A stretch of DNA of 64,000 bases from the NCBI RefSeq assembly GCF_900114445.1, contig NZ_FOTB01000002.1, positions 62,001 to 126,000 of the forward strand, read 5' to 3'. The notes beneath the pieces were generated by a model that ran no database searches, was not told the origin of the DNA, and saw nothing but the letters and a program-made list of their open reading frames with translations. Positions 30,724-39,533 of the stretch are shown piece after piece. The position numbers were made by a program, and so were the translations under genes. How positions within the stretch are numbered: position 1 is the stretch's first letter; every line of letters starts with the position of its first letter. The stretch is from Salinicoccus halodurans. GTDB taxonomy: Bacteria; Bacillota; Bacilli; Staphylococcales; Salinicoccaceae.

Positions 30724-31955
30724 TGAAAGCATCGGAATTCAGGGAAGTGTTTCAAAATAATACAGAGACAGCAGGATTTGAGGGCATGGGTGATGTCATG
30801 GCCATCATCGAAGAAGTCAGGCAGAATAAAGATGCCGCACTCAGACAGTACACTGAAAAGTTTGACGGACGTTCCCCTGCCTCATTCCAAGTGCCGGCAG
30901 AACATCTGGAAGAGAGTTATAATGCGCTGCCGGAGGCGGAAAAACAGGCACTGGAAAAGATCAGGGAAAGAATTGAAAGTTACCAGAAAACGATCAGATA
31001 CCAGAACCGGGATGACGGGGAATTCAAATATGTCTATCATCCGCTGGAAAAGGTGGGCGTCTATGTACCCGGCGGAACGGCGCTTTATCCATCCAGCGTG
31101 CTCATGACTGTAGTGCCTGCCCTTGTTGCCGGTGTGGATGAAATCCATGTAGTGACACCGACATTCGAAGAAAATAATATCACTTTCGCAGCGCTCCATA
31201 TATGCGGTGTCAAAAATGTCTATACCGTCGGCGGCGCCCATGCCATTGCGGCCCTGGCCTATGGTACGGAATCCATTCCAAAAGTGGATAAGATCGTCGG
31301 ACCGGGCAACTACTACGTTGCGCTGGCCAAACGGCTTTTATTCGGCGAAGTGGGGATCGATATGATTGCCGGCCCGAGTGAAATCCTGATCTATATCGAT
31401 TCTGACGTCAATGTAGACGCAATCGTGTATGACATTTTCGCACAATCCGAGCATGATGCGAATGCCCGCACATTCCTGCTCAGTGAAAATCAGGAAATCA
31501 TCGACACGATCAAAAGCAGGATTAATATGCTCATAGACAGCCAGCCACGCGTTGAAATCATAAAGAAGTCCCTGGAAAATAATCACTACGCAGTCGTGGA
31601 TTCGCGCGAACAACTTCTTGAACTGATAAATCATATCGCTCCGGAACACGTCTCCATCCAGCACAAAGATTCTGAAATGATCATCCGCAATATCAAATAC
31701 GCCGGCGCGGTATTTGAGGGCTACTACTCTCCGGAAGCCATCGGCGACTATGCAGCGGGGCCGTCCCACGTGCTGCCGACGGACCGTACGGGACGTTTCA
31801 GCCACGGGTTAAATGTCAACGATTTCCTGACGAGCCATGCGGTCATTTCACTTGAAGAAAGCACTTTTGACGATATTGCAGAACCGGCGATGGCGGTCGC
31901 AAGACGCGAACAGCTGGATGCACATTATCAATCATTGAAAATTAGAACGGAGTGA
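30723..31955 (+). CDS. hisD: Histidinol dehydrogenase
   Basis: Zn enzyme of 410 residues that oxidises L-histidinol to L-histidine in two NAD-linked steps. Signatures: VYVPGGTALYPSSVLM, VDKIVGPGNYYVALAKR, GIDMIAGPSEILIYID and GPSHVLPTDRTGRFSHGLNVNDF. Full length and uninterrupted. It lies between hisG and hisC in the operon. Confidence 0.97.
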   Translation: MKASEFREVFQNNTETAGFEGMGDVMAIIEEVRQNKDAALRQYTEKFDGRSPASFQVPAEHLEESYNALPEAEKQALEKIRERIESYQKTIRYQNRDDGEFKYVYHPLEKVGVYVPGGTALYPSSVLMTVVPALVAGVDEIHVVTPTFEENNITFAALHICGVKNVYTVGGAHAIAALAYGTESIPKVDKIVGPGNYYVALAKRLLFGEVGIDMIAGPSEILIYIDSDVNVDAIVYDIFAQSEHDANARTFLLSENQEIIDTIKSRINMLIDSQPRVEIIKKSLENNHYAVVDSREQLLELINHIAPEHVSIQHKDSEMIIRNIKYAGAVFEGYYSPEAIGDYAAGPSHVLPTDRTGRFSHGLNVNDFLTSHAVISLEESTFDDIAEPAMAVARREQLDAHYQSLKIRTE

Positions 31956-31959
31956 TCAG

Positions 31960-32994
31960 ATGATTCACATGGATCGGAATACCAGCCCGATTTCCCCGCT
32001 GTCTGAGGCGGCTGTCGGGGAAGTCGTCCGAAATACTGTCCTGTATGAATACCCGAGTGATGAAATCATACGGTTCAAGCGACTCTACGCCGATTATTAT
32101 AATATCAGTCCGGATCAGGTGGAAGTCGCCAACGGGTCTGATGAATGGATCCAAAAGACGATCATGACACTTGGACAAAATGGAGTCATGGCCCTCTCCC
32201 CCGACTTTGTCATGTACGAGGAATACTCCGCTCAGGCGGATACTCCATTTGATACCATCCCCTGTGATGAAAATTTCAGGTTCAATTTCGACAGGGTAAT
32301 AAAAACCATCAATGAGAAAAGGCCGTCTTTATTCCTGATTTCCATGCCGCATAATCCAACGGGGCAGCTGTTTGACGATGAAGAACTGGAACGCCTTTCA
32401 GAAGCGGTGAAATCAGCCGGCGGCTACCTGGTGCTCGATGAAGCCTACGCCGAATTTGCGCCCCGGTACAAGAGACCGGAAGGAGAGCATGTTGTCATCA
32501 TACGGACGCTGAGCAAAATTTTCGGCATTGCCGGCCTGAGAGTCGGCGTGGCGATTGCAGATGGGGAAACATTCAGGAAAATAACCAGGCTCAACCACCC
32601 GTATCCTGTAAACTCGCTGTCTTTAAATCTGGCATCCAGAATATTTGAGGACCGGGCTGAACTCGGAAAATTTACAGATTATCAGCTCGAATCAAAAAGA
32701 CGGCTTGAAGCAGTTTTTGAAACGGTCGGTGATAAAGTGAATATCATCGAATCCAGTACCAATTTCATCTTCACCTACGGAGAGAATGCAAGATCTCTCG
32801 GGCAATATTTGCGGGACAACGGCTATCAGCCGAGAATGTATCATATTGATCCGCTAAACGATGTGGTCCGCTACTCTATCATCAAACTTGAAGATTACGC
32901 AGGCTTGCAAAAACTAATCAATGAATGGAGCAACCAATATGATCAGAAAAGAAAGATCGACACAGGAAACACGGATTTCAATTTCACTCGATGA
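31960..32994 (+). CDS. hisC: Histidinol-phosphate aminotransferase
   Basis: PLP-dependent fold-type I aminotransferase of 344 residues, converting imidazole acetol phosphate to histidinol phosphate. The PLP-Lys lies in RTLSKIFGIAGLRVG; LVLDEAYAEFA supplies the Asp and Tyr contacts. The ATG at 31960 is seven bases after GGAG. Its final 19 codons overlap the hisB start by 56 bases, an unusually long overlap in this operon, so the C-terminus may be extended relative to relatives. Confidence 0.93.
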   Translation: MIHMDRNTSPISPLSEAAVGEVVRNTVLYEYPSDEIIRFKRLYADYYNISPDQVEVANGSDEWIQKTIMTLGQNGVMALSPDFVMYEEYSAQADTPFDTIPCDENFRFNFDRVIKTINEKRPSLFLISMPHNPTGQLFDDEELERLSEAVKSAGGYLVLDEAYAEFAPRYKRPEGEHVVIIRTLSKIFGIAGLRVGVAIADGETFRKITRLNHPYPVNSLSLNLASRIFEDRAELGKFTDYQLESKRRLEAVFETVGDKVNIIESSTNFIFTYGENARSLGQYLRDNGYQPRMYHIDPLNDVVRYSIIKLEDYAGLQKLINEWSNQYDQKRKIDTGNTDFNFTR

Positions 32995-33517
32995 TAAAAA
33001 ATCATTCAAAGAATCAAAAATCTCTACGAATGTGGGCTTTTTCGATCACATGCTGACACTTCTCAGCTTCCACTCGGAGCTCTACCTCGAAATAGAAGCC
33101 GATGGCGACAATGAAGTCGACGACCACCATACAGTTGAAGATGTGGGAATCATACTCGGTCAGCTGATCCGGGAACTCTATGCAGAAAAGCAGTCCTATC
33201 AACGCTACGGAACGACATACATCCCGATGGATGAATCGCTGGCGCGTGTTGTACTGGACCTGTCCGGCCGGCCTCATCTGAACTTCCAAGCTGAATTTTC
33301 CAAAGAGAAGGTCGGATCATTCGATACGGAACTCGTCATGGAATTTTTCAATGCACTCAGCATGAACAGCCGGATGACTCTGCATATCGATCTGCTCAAA
33401 GGCGGGAACACCCACCACGAAATCGAAGCGGTTTTCAAAGCGTTCGCCAGAAGTCTTAAAGCGGCACTTCTGCCGGGCGGATCCGGCATTCCTTCATCCA
33501 AGGGTGTCATTGAATGA
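32939..33517 (+). CDS. hisB: Imidazoleglycerol-phosphate dehydratase
   Basis: Monofunctional dehydratase of 192 residues. The Mn-binding motifs GFFDHMLTLLSFHS, DDHHTVEDVGI and NTHHEIEAVFKAFAR are all present. The ATG at 32939 follows GGAG by eight bases and gives MIRKERSTQETRIS. It lies inside the end of hisC and overlaps hisH by four bases. Confidence 0.96.
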   Translation: MIRKERSTQETRISISLDDKKSFKESKISTNVGFFDHMLTLLSFHSELYLEIEADGDNEVDDHHTVEDVGIILGQLIRELYAEKQSYQRYGTTYIPMDESLARVVLDLSGRPHLNFQAEFSKEKVGSFDTELVMEFFNALSMNSRMTLHIDLLKGGNTHHEIEAVFKAFARSLKAALLPGGSGIPSSKGVIE

Positions 33518-34089
33518 TCGGCATCGTCGATTACTCTTTGGGAAACATCCAGAATATCAAAAATGCACTTGAAAAATTGGAGTTTCCCTATATACTGTCC
33601 GGCAACCCTGCTGAACTCAGAGACTGCGATGTCATCATCCTGCCGGGCGTCGGTCATTTCGGAAGTGCCGCCGGCACCATCAATGCACTTGGAATAAAGG
33701 ACGCGCTGCTTGAAATTGCCGCTTCCAAACGCATCATCGGCATCTGCCTTGGTATGCAGCTGTTGTTCGAATCCAGCGAGGAAGGAAATGCAAAAGGTCT
33801 GGGACTGCTGAAAGGCCATGTCCGCAAGATTGATACTCCCCATGTTATTCCGCATCTCGGATGGAATACACTGGAGAGCAGCAAAGCAGCGTTGGAAGGC
33901 AAAGATGTTTATTTCATACACAATTATATGGTGGAGGACGCCAAAGACATCGTTGCAACGAGCGAGTATGGCCCCCAGGTGCCTGCGGTCGCTCAAAAAG
34001 ATAATATCATCGGCATCCAGTTCCATCCGGAAAAATCGGGAGATGCCGGACTTAAAATATTGGAACAGGCCATCCTAGGAGGATTTTAA
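33514..34089 (+). CDS. hisH: Imidazole glycerol phosphate synthase, glutaminase subunit
   Basis: Class I glutamine amidotransferase of 191 residues that feeds ammonia to HisF. The nucleophile lies in GICLGMQLLFESSEE; the His-Glu of the triad is in GIQFHPEKSG. ATGA overlap with hisB; hisA starts one base after its stop. Confidence 0.96.
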   Translation: MIGIVDYSLGNIQNIKNALEKLEFPYILSGNPAELRDCDVIILPGVGHFGSAAGTINALGIKDALLEIAASKRIIGICLGMQLLFESSEEGNAKGLGLLKGHVRKIDTPHVIPHLGWNTLESSKAALEGKDVYFIHNYMVEDAKDIVATSEYGPQVPAVAQKDNIIGIQFHPEKSGDAGLKILEQAILGGF

Positions 34090-34090
34090 T

Positions 34091-34792
34091 ATGAACATCA
34101 TCCCTGCCATCGACATCATCGACGGTAAAAACGTCCGCCTGACCCAGGGGGACTACGATCAGAAAACATCCATGAAACGCACACCAGAGGAAGCGATACG
34201 GTTCTACTCCGGCTTTGAACAGGTCAAACGCATCCATATCGTCGACCTCATGGGCGCCCTCAAACAGGATGCCCAGGAATCGACAGTGATAGAGAAGCTC
34301 AAATCACTGACAGACCTCCCCCTCCAGATCGGCGGCGGACTGAGAAGCATCGAAACGATACGTCAATATGATGCAATCGGCATTGATTATTTCATTCTCG
34401 GTACAAAAGCGATTCTGGATATCCGTTGGCTGGAAGAAGCAGTGCGGGAATTCCCCGGACGCATATTTGTGGGGACAGACGCTAAAGAAAATGATATTTA
34501 TGTCAACGGCTGGACTGAGAACAGCAACATTACCATTGATGAATACATTAAGGAAATCGAGGTCCTGGATATCGCGGGCATCATCTATACCGATATCAAT
34601 AAAGATGGAATGAACCAGGGACCGAACTTTGAAAATACACAGCGTATAAACAAATTGACGCACCATACTGTCATCGCAAGCGGCGGTGTCAGGAACAAAG
34701 CCGACCTGGATGAACTTGAGTCACTGGGCATCAATGATGCGATTGTCGGTAAGGCCAGCCACACTGATTCATTTTGGAGGGATATCAAATGA
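34091..34792 (+). CDS. hisA: ProFAR isomerase HisA
   Basis: (beta/alpha)8 barrel of 233 residues that isomerises ProFAR to PRFAR. The first-half Asp lies in IIPAIDIIDGKNVRL, the phosphate loops are QIGGGLRS and ASGGVRNKADL, and the second Asp lies in YTDINKDGMNQGPN. A normal length HisA, overlapping hisF by four bases. Confidence 0.95.
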   Translation: MNIIPAIDIIDGKNVRLTQGDYDQKTSMKRTPEEAIRFYSGFEQVKRIHIVDLMGALKQDAQESTVIEKLKSLTDLPLQIGGGLRSIETIRQYDAIGIDYFILGTKAILDIRWLEEAVREFPGRIFVGTDAKENDIYVNGWTENSNITIDEYIKEIEVLDIAGIIYTDINKDGMNQGPNFENTQRINKLTHHTVIASGGVRNKADLDELESLGINDAIVGKASHTDSFWRDIK

Positions 34793-35553
34793 TCAAGAAA
34801 AGAATCATACCCTGTCTGGATGTCAAAGACGGACGTGTCGTAAAAGGAGTGAACTTCGTAGGTCTCAGAGATATCGGTGACCCGGTCGAACTCGCCAAAA
34901 GATACAACGAAGAAGGCGCAGATGAACTCGTCTTCCTGGATATATCAAAAACACAGAACGGCCATGACCTGATGATAGATATCATCAGGGATACAGCAAA
35001 AGAGCTCTTCATTCCGCTGACGATCGGCGGCGGAATATCATCCGTCAGTGACATACGCCAGCTGCTTAATGCGGGAGCGGATAAAATCAGCATCAATTCC
35101 GCTGCATTGAAGGACCCGGGACTGATTGAAACGGCATCAGAAGTATTCGGCAGTCAATGCATATGCATTGCCATCGATGTAAAATATGATCCCGCGAAAG
35201 AGGACTGCTTCGTATTCACACACGGCGGTTCAAAGGACACCGGAATCCGTGCATACGACTGGATTGTCCGATGTGCGGAACTTGGTGCCGGAGAACTCCT
35301 GATCACAAGCATGGATCATGACGGTGTAAAACAGGGATTCGATCTCGATTTCCTGACAAAGGCAAATGCTCTCGTCGATATTCCGATCATCGCGAGCGGC
35401 GGTGCCGGCAATGAAGGGCATTTCATTGAACTCTTCCGTGAAACCGATGTTTCCGCAGGACTCGCAGCTTCCATATTCCACAACAAAGAAGTGGAAATAG
35501 AAGATTTGAAGCACAAGCTTCATGATGAAGGATTCGAGGTGAGACTTACGTGA
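34789..35553 (+). CDS. hisF: Imidazole glycerol phosphate synthase, cyclase subunit
   Basis: Barrel of 254 residues, partner of HisH, yielding IGP and AICAR. Catalytic Asp in IPCLDVKDGRVVKGVNF, phosphate loops TIGGGISS and ASGGAGNEGHF, and the second Asp in SMDHDGVKQGFD. The ATG at 34789 follows GGAGGGATATCAA and overlaps the hisA stop; a longer in-frame reading upstream is not needed. Confidence 0.96.
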   Translation: MIKKRIIPCLDVKDGRVVKGVNFVGLRDIGDPVELAKRYNEEGADELVFLDISKTQNGHDLMIDIIRDTAKELFIPLTIGGGISSVSDIRQLLNAGADKISINSAALKDPGLIETASEVFGSQCICIAIDVKYDPAKEDCFVFTHGGSKDTGIRAYDWIVRCAELGAGELLITSMDHDGVKQGFDLDFLTKANALVDIPIIASGGAGNEGHFIELFRETDVSAGLAASIFHNKEVEIEDLKHKLHDEGFEVRLT

Positions 35554-36173
35554 AACCGAACTTTGAAAAAGGAGGCGGCCTATTATCCGTCATCCTCCAG
35601 GATTACAGGACAAAGCAAGTATTAATGAATGGTTTCATGAATGAAGAAGCCTACCTGAAGACGCTCGAAAACGAAGTCGTGTGGTTTTATTCCCGCACGA
35701 AAGAGAGACTTTGGAAAAAAGGGGAAACAAGCGGCCATGTCCAGGCTGTGAAAGATATGGCACTCGATTGTGATCAGGATGCCCTCCTCATCCAGGTCGA
35801 TCCCAAAGGACCCACATGCCATTTGGGGACACAGAGCTGTTTCGGGGATGAATTTTTCAATTTACAGATGCTCGAAAAGATTGTGGATCAGAAAATCGAA
35901 AATCCGCAGCAAGGGTCCTATACCAAATACCTGACAGATGAAGGTATAGATAAAATACTCAAAAAATGCGGGGAAGAGACGACCGAAGTTGTGATTGCAG
36001 CAAAAAATAATGATCAAAAAGAACTTATCAATGAAACAAGCGACCTGCTCTATCACCTTCTCGTCCTCCTGAAAAATCAGGGGGTTTCCCTGAAGGATGT
36101 TGAAACCACATTGGAGGAACGCCATGGGGAAAACCTGTCATATAAAGTGCGCGGAGAAATCAAAGAGTGGTAA
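35550..36173 (+). CDS. hisIE: Bifunctional PR-AMP cyclohydrolase / PR-ATP pyrophosphatase
   Basis: Fusion of 207 residues. The N-terminal HisI domain (about 1-110) has the Zn/Mg motif DCDQDALLIQV and GPTCHLG with Cys and His ligands; the C-terminal HisE domain (about 115-200) reads KKCGEETTEVVIAAKN with Glu ligands. The start is GTG 35550, overlapping the hisF stop. It closes the operon; a strong terminator follows. Confidence 0.95.
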   Translation: MKPNFEKGGGLLSVILQDYRTKQVLMNGFMNEEAYLKTLENEVVWFYSRTKERLWKKGETSGHVQAVKDMALDCDQDALLIQVDPKGPTCHLGTQSCFGDEFFNLQMLEKIVDQKIENPQQGSYTKYLTDEGIDKILKKCGEETTEVVIAAKNNDQKELINETSDLLYHLLVLLKNQGVSLKDVETTLEERHGENLSYKVRGEIKEW

Positions 36174-36246
36174 ATGGCAAAAGGGGGGGACCGTCTGGAT
36201 CATCTCCCGGGATTCCAGAACAAAAAATAGAATATCCGTTTATAGA

Positions 36247-36287
36247 AATGGCCCGGGGGCACCTCACTGCGACCCCGGGCCATTTTC
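36247..36287 (+). terminator. Strong terminator of the his operon
   Basis: AATGGCCCGGGG and CCCCGGGCCATT pair perfectly around a 14-base loop and are followed by TTTTC, 74 bases after the hisIE stop. Confidence 0.92.
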
Positions 36288-36433
36288 TTATTCCTGTCTG
36301 ATTAAGCATAGATAATTCGAATTCGGGTAGAATAATAATACATTCAAAAATCATACGGCAGACCTGTTATCCAGCAGCGTACAGTTTTCTTTGAGTTGAG
36401 CCGGAAGATCTTAAAAGATGGAAGGAGATCAAG

Positions 36434-36676
36434 ATGAGTGGAAAATTTGATTTCAAAACGATTGTAACTGCGTTTGTTATTGGTATACCAGTCGGTCTGG
36501 TATTCGGTCTGATGATTTCCATACTGACAGGAAATTATGTCTATATATGGGCAGTCGGTATTCCAATCGGCATTATATTTGGCATCCTCCTCGCTATACC
36601 GATGGTGAAAGGCAGAAACCAGTCTGCAAAAGAAATGTCAGAGGACGCAGACACAGAGGACGACGAAAGGCTGTAG
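36434..36676 (+). CDS. Small two-helix membrane protein of unknown function
   Basis: An 80-residue protein with two predicted membrane helices (about 10-32 and 37-57), separated by a short turn. Glycine-rich repeats such as GIPVGLVFGLM and GIPIGIIFGILL look like glycine-zipper packing. The tail is acidic (SEDADTEDDERL). The start ATG 36434 follows AAGGAGATCAAG. I do not recognise a named family. Its stop codon is embedded in a terminator hairpin. Confidence 0.7.
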   Translation: MSGKFDFKTIVTAFVIGIPVGLVFGLMISILTGNYVYIWAVGIPIGIIFGILLAIPMVKGRNQSAKEMSEDADTEDDERL

Positions 36677-36694
36677 ACCCTTTCGTCTTTTTTT
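36662..36694 (+). terminator. Terminator overlapping the stop of the small membrane protein gene
   Basis: GACGAAAGG and CCTTTCGTC pair around an eight-base loop containing TAG, followed by seven T. The stop codon itself lies in the loop. Confidence 0.9.
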
Positions 36695-36709
36695 CATCTG
36701 GTAACTTGC

Positions 36710-36738
36710 TATACAATCTATTGGATGTATTCTATACT
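36710..36738 (+). promoter_or_regulatory. Candidate promoter and operator of the padR operon
   Basis: TATACA (36710-36715) and TATACT (36733-36738) are 17 bases apart. A dyad, ATACAATC-TATT-GGATGTAT at 36711-36730, lies over the -35 and spacer. PadR proteins commonly bind dyads with ATAC/GTAT or ATGT/ACAT arms near their own promoters, so this is a reasonable autoregulatory site. Confidence 0.5.
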
Positions 36739-36770
36739 GTTACTAAGTTGTGAGACAAGGAAGTGGGAAG

Positions 36771-37115
36771 ATGAAATCTCAGATGCTCAAAGGGATACTG
36801 GAAGGATGTATTTTGAAACTTATTGACAGAGAGACACTGTATGGTTATGACATCATCATCCGTCTCCAGGAATTCAACCTGGGCATGGTGAGCGAAGGCA
36901 GCATCTATCCTTTGCTGTTAAAACTCCAAAAATCAGGATATATCACAGGCAGACGCGTTAAATCTTCAGAGGGTCCGATGAGGAAATACTATAAAATCAC
37001 AGAAGCCGGGACTGCTTATCTGAAAGAGTTCCAGATGCACTGGGAGCAGTTGGACATTGCTGTAAATGACATTTTTGGGGAGGGTAAGGATGAAGCTGCT
37101 CGAAAAAGAATATAA
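36771..37115 (+). CDS. PadR family transcriptional regulator
   Basis: A 114-residue winged-HTH regulator beginning MKSQMLKGILEGCILKLI. The recognition region YGYDIIIRLQEFN, then VSEGSIYPLLLKLQKSGYI with the wing RRVKSSEGPMRKYYKIT, is diagnostic of PadR-s1-type regulators. It overlaps the next gene by 26 bases, so the two form an operon. PadR proteins often repress membrane or efflux genes next to them in response to small molecules; the ligand is unknown. Confidence 0.9.
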   Translation: MKSQMLKGILEGCILKLIDRETLYGYDIIIRLQEFNLGMVSEGSIYPLLLKLQKSGYITGRRVKSSEGPMRKYYKITEAGTAYLKEFQMHWEQLDIAVNDIFGEGKDEAARKRI

Positions 37116-37746
37116 GTATATGTACCAGACATTGGACGAAGAAGACCAGATGCTCTTCGAGGAACTGGAAGGGATTATCGATTCCCACCATTCCCGGACT
37201 GAAGACAAATGGGATGTGCTGCATGAAATGATGACGCACCTTTACGAATCAGAAGGTGAATCCTTCAAATCCTTGTTTGGAAAACAGCCGGAAAATTACG
37301 CACTGGAGCTCGGCACAAGCATGGAGAAAGGAAAAAGCCGCTACTGGAAAGATTTTGGAATGTTGTTCGCCTATTATACTTTCATCTATTCGCTCTGTGT
37401 GCTCATTGCGGGATCATTCACAGTGTCATGGCTTCTACTGGCACTCCCGTTGCTTATTGCTCTCATGATACCCATGATGAATAAAGGCATCAGACAGCAG
37501 GCATTTAAAGGCCCTGCGTCCCAGACATCCACCACCATTACTTTTCTCCTGCTTTTCGGAATTACGAAAGTTTTCATCATTTTCACATTCCATGATTATT
37601 TCAGCCCATTTCTCATCGTGAACTACGACGGCGATGTAATATCGGTCATTAAAATAGCGTGTTTCACCTTGTTGATTACCGTATTCTTCATTACTTTAAT
37701 CACATCCCGGCGCATTTCGATGAAGTTCTTATCATATTCAAATTAG
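37090..37746 (+). CDS. PadR-linked membrane protein (DUF1129-like)
   Basis: A 218-residue protein with a soluble helical N-terminus (about 1-85, including KWDVLHEMMTHLYESEGES and SLFGKQPENYALEL) followed by about five to six hydrophobic segments. The arrangement resembles DUF1129/DUF1048-type proteins encoded next to PadR regulators; I am unsure of the exact family. Start ATG 37090 follows GGGGAGGGTAAG. Its stop codon overlaps the convergent citrate-transporter remnant by a few bases. Confidence 0.65.
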   Translation: MKLLEKEYKYMYQTLDEEDQMLFEELEGIIDSHHSRTEDKWDVLHEMMTHLYESEGESFKSLFGKQPENYALELGTSMEKGKSRYWKDFGMLFAYYTFIYSLCVLIAGSFTVSWLLLALPLLIALMIPMMNKGIRQQAFKGPASQTSTTITFLLLFGITKVFIIFTFHDYFSPFLIVNYDGDVISVIKIACFTLLITVFFITLITSRRISMKFLSYSN

Positions 37747-38414
37747 ATGATTCCCATTACAAATGCTGCCATTGCGAGCAGACTGAATCCCCACACCCAG
37801 AATATTGCATACTTTATATAACGGCCCATTTCAATGCCTGCAAGTCCGACAGCCAGCCAGTGGACCGGTGAAAACGGACTGATGAATGTTCCAATGATGT
37901 TGCCGATCATAATTGCATATGCTGCTGTGATGCTGTCAATCCCATAGCGGGTTACAATCTGATCAACAACCGGAAGCAATGCAAAATAATATGCATCAGT
38001 GTTAAGCACCAGTTCGAGCGGTGCTCTAAAAATACCTATGATGTAATGCAGATATGGTACCAGGAATGCAGGTAATATTACCACAATATCTTCTGCAAGT
38101 GAATTTAACATGCCACTGTTTTCCAGTATGCCCAGGAATGAACCTGCAGACAGAATGATGGCTGCCATCATCAGGGCGCTTGGAGCATCCCCCTTGATTC
38201 TGTCCATCTGCACATTCATCTTTGTATAATTTACCGGCAGTGCGATACTGACAGCCAGCATGAATATGAGTCCGGCCGGAAGTACGCCCCACATAAGGAA
38301 TACAACCACAGCGATTGTAAGTGCAAAGTTGAACCACAGTAATTTAGGCCTTTCCAAATCTACAGCTTCTTCATCTTTTTCTTTGCTCAGTTCGAAATTA
38401 TCGAAATTTATGAA
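37743..38414 (-). pseudogene. Citrate transporter (CitMHS family), C-terminal half only
   Basis: The readable frame encodes about 204 residues that match the second half of CitM-type citrate/metal symporters: ERPKLLWFNFALT, GDAPSALMMAAIILSAGSFLGIL, NTDAYYFALLPVV and SPFSPVHWLAVGLAG. Family members are about 430-450 residues. The N-terminal half, with roughly six helices, is absent; the frame opens only at 38414 after a TAA. Bases 38415-38620 hold only short frames, with one piece (ITWFGDTF) perhaps a decayed NxxPWGGPT motif. No start with a ribosome-binding site fits, so I treat it as a remnant. Confidence 0.7.
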
Positions 38415-38619
38415 TTAGAACCGGAGTGCCGACAATTGACGCTGCCTTTGATAATTCAGCTGTAGTGTGTGAAGGTGTCCCCAAACCAGGTGATCTTTTT
38501 ACATGTCTCCTGTCCATAATCCCCGTTACACTGTTTTATTTTAACCATGCTTTTGTCTGGCCCTGCTTAATCGTTCCGGTTTTCATCTTCATATTTTCAA
38601 TCAATCTCCATTACCCTCC

Positions 38620-38649
38620 TTGACAGAACGTTTAAAACTAACATATAAT
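38620..38649 (+). promoter_or_regulatory. Strong promoter of the ABC importer operon
   Basis: TTGACA (38620-38625) and TATAAT (38644-38649), both consensus, 18 bases apart, 42 bases before the ATPase start. Confidence 0.85.
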
Positions 38650-38660
38650 CCATATATGTT
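38640..38660. promoter_or_regulatory. Perfect 8+8 dyad over the -10 box of the importer promoter
   Basis: AACATATA-N5-TATATGTT covers the -10 box and the expected start of transcription, a typical repressor site. I do not recognise it as a CymR, PurR, Fur or CtsR site. The regulator is unknown. Confidence 0.6.
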
Positions 38661-38690
38661 TAGTGGGATTTAGAAGGGGCGGTGTGCACT

Positions 38691-39533
38691 ATGAAAGTAA
38701 GTCTGAAAAAAGTTAATAAATCCTTTCAAAAAGGGAAGGACGACACGCTGAAAGTTTTAAATGATATTGATTTCAATATCGAGGAAGGTGAATTTGTATC
38801 ATTGGCCGGTCCCTCGGGCTGCGGTAAATCTACAATATTGAAATTGATTGCCGGACTGGATTCACCCACTTCAGGAGAAGTGCTTGTAAATGGCAATAAA
38901 GTCAAAGGACCCGGTACAGACCGCGTCGTTGTATTTCAGGAAGGCGGCTTATTTCCCTGGATGACAGTGTTTGAAAATGTTACATATGGACTTTTACGTA
39001 AGAAAATGAGTAAAAAAGAAGCTGAAGAAAAAGCGATGGACGGTCTCAGAATGGTTCATCTTATAAACTTCAGAGAATCATATCCCCACGAGCTCTCAGG
39101 CGGTATGAAGCAGCGTGTAGCCATCGCACGTGCACTGGTCATGGACCCGGATGTCCTCCTGATGGATGAGCCGTTCGCAGCACTTGATGAACAGACCCGC
39201 CTTGTTCTGCATAGAGAACTCCAGAAAATCTGGCAGGAAACAGGCAAGACGATTCTATTCATCACACATAATATCCGTGAAGCTCTGACACTTTCAGACA
39301 GGGTGTTGCTCATGAGCACAAGACCCGGTGCAGTGAAGAAGGAGTTCACTGTTCAGGCTGCAAGACCCAGAGATCCATCCGACAGCAACATTGTCGATCT
39401 GGAGCGGCGTGTGATGGAGGAATTGGAAGAAGAAATGGAAAAAGTGCTGAAGGAGGAATTTGGCAATGACTACCATCTTGAGAAGAGTCATGTTCGTAGC
39501 AGTGATCATAGCGATATGGGAAGTCATATCTAA
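38691..39533 (+). CDS. ABC transporter ATP-binding protein, sulfonate/nitrate/taurine type
   Basis: An ATPase of 280 residues: Walker A GPSGCGKST, Q-loop FQEGGLFPWMTV, signature LSGGMKQRVAIARAL, Walker B VLLMDEPFAALD and H-loop THNIREAL. It is of the SsuB/TauB/NrtD group. ATG 38691 (MKVSLKKVNKSFQ) is chosen; a GTG three codons upstream is also possible. The gene overlaps the permease by 68 bases. The last 23 residues (after EEFGND) are the permease region read in another frame, so the C-terminus looks extended by loss of an earlier stop. Confidence 0.9.
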   Translation: MKVSLKKVNKSFQKGKDDTLKVLNDIDFNIEEGEFVSLAGPSGCGKSTILKLIAGLDSPTSGEVLVNGNKVKGPGTDRVVVFQEGGLFPWMTVFENVTYGLLRKKMSKKEAEEKAMDGLRMVHLINFRESYPHELSGGMKQRVAIARALVMDPDVLLMDEPFAALDEQTRLVLHRELQKIWQETGKTILFITHNIREALTLSDRVLLMSTRPGAVKKEFTVQAARPRDPSDSNIVDLERRVMEELEEEMEKVLKEEFGNDYHLEKSHVRSSDHSDMGSHI

